A DNA stretch of 64,000 nt from Anastatus disparis (taxonomy: Eukaryota; Arthropoda; Insecta; Hymenoptera; Eupelmidae). A program made the translations under genes and the position numbers. Under the pieces are notes generated by a model. The model ran no database searches. It worked only from the letters and a program-made list of their open reading frames with translations, and had not been told where the DNA came from. Location: assembly GCA_017163975.1 (NCBI GenBank), contig JAFFSR010000278.1, forward strand, positions 1,116,001 to 1,180,000, written 5' to 3'. Positions 63,230 through 64,000 of the stretch are shown piece after piece; positions within the stretch are counted from its first letter, which is position 1; each line of letters begins with the position of its first letter.

Positions 63230-64000
63230 ACTTAACAATTGTTGCTGATTATATTATTAATATTTGGTTGTGTTAGTAACGATAAGGCTTGCGTATTCTC
63301 CGCTACAGTATTTACGGGCTGTAGATTTTTTATGAATGAATTTTGCATTTGTGCTAACAGACGCGTTCTTTGCTTATTTTTGAAATCGACTGCTACCTGT
63401 ATAGCTTTCCTTAACATTTGTGCTTTTTGCAACGCACTTGTACATCGAAGGATGATGTCAATCTAAATAAATGATATTGTAAAGCGTCTCTTTTTATTAG
63501 CTGCATTTTTGCTAGCCGATCTTGCACATTTAACATTGGGACTGTATCGTAAATCGTTAATAATCTATTCAATAATGTCTGTGCACGCGCACTGAAATTT
63601 GTTGATAATTCGCCCAGCTACTGAGTTATTATTTTTAACTGCGTTGTTATGTCTTTTAATACCATTTAATTATTATATTGAGCTTCTAAGTCTACTATGA
63701 GTGTTTTAATCAACTTGTACTGCATCAAACGCACCGTGAAAATATCTGCTGCTTTTTCCATTAGCTCTGTCGCTAACTCGTAAATATTACAAATTTGACA
63801 ATCTGGCCTGAAATTATTTACTATACTTCGCAGCACTGAGCAAAATTACGGTAACTTATCTATGCTCCCGCAAAACTTGGAATTTGGCTAATCGCTTGAT
63901 GTAATGATAAACTTTGAAAATTCGCGCGCTGATTCCTGAGGCTAGATTTATTTGTTGTACGTTTATTTCGTAATTAAAATTCATCGATACGTTAAAATTA
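63230..64000 (-). pseudogene. Possible gypsy gag-like remnant, runs off the window
   Basis: - strand frames with interruptions give helical, Gln/Leu-rich sequence: TIYDTVPMLNVQDRLAKMQL, LIKRDALQYHLFRLTSSFDV, then KAIQVAVDFKNKQRTRLLAQ. This resembles a capsid-type gag region in composition only. Stops and frame changes are present. Placement next to gypsy-like fragments supports the call weakly. Confidence 0.35.

Overview
This is AT-rich nuclear DNA of an animal, most likely an insect. Spliced genes with GT-AG introns, TATA plus TCAGT initiators, many LINEs, palindromic MITEs and a complete Maverick/Polinton element point to an arthropod. A hymenopteran is my guess; I cannot name the species.

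Layout. 1-24781 is repeat-rich host DNA. It holds a decayed intron-containing DDE transposase (1370-2960, -), a CR1-like LINE (about 6945-12608, -) lying between two (GA)n tracts, a LINE 3' fragment (12858-13210) and a broken gypsy-type LTR element (13700-16450, -). A four-exon host-like gene follows on the - strand (exons at 23893-23700, 23103-23012, 22350-22164 and 17110-16944). Its 5-kb last intron contains a 561-bp-armed inverted repeat and a 14-unit minisatellite.

24788-55810 is one Maverick/Polinton. It has 6-bp target duplications (TGTATT) and about 122-bp terminal inverted repeats. Its own genes are an acidic protein (-), an RNase-H-fold-like protein of unknown role (- and +, with one spliced copy and one decayed copy), protein-primed DNA polymerase B (+), a pair of about 100-aa proteins (+), a BIR-RING protein (-), integrase (-), a fibre-like protein (-), a second structural protein (-), packaging ATPase (-), a PLA2-like/pVI-like/adenain-type protease fusion (+), minor capsid (+), major capsid (+) and a small protein with a myristoylation signal (+). 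This is the usual virus-like Polinton gene set: polymerase and integrase for copying and insertion, and ATPase, protease and two capsid proteins for particle assembly. Later insertions inflate it to 31 kb: a Jockey-type LINE (25919-30304), two CR1-like LINE copies, foldback elements and a hAT-type MITE.

The element is decaying. Six single in-frame stop codons break five of its core genes without any frameshift, while the major capsid, integrase and protease frames stay open. 55817-64000 is host DNA with triplicated segments, a 658-bp palindromic MITE and pieces of gypsy elements.

Most unusual: three tandem matches to the histone mRNA 3' stem-loop behind the acidic gene; a family of hairpins with a constant loop and changing but still paired stems; branched palindromes in the terminal repeats; an intron in one copy of a duplicated Polinton gene; and three diverged CR1-like LINE copies all set in TC microsatellite.
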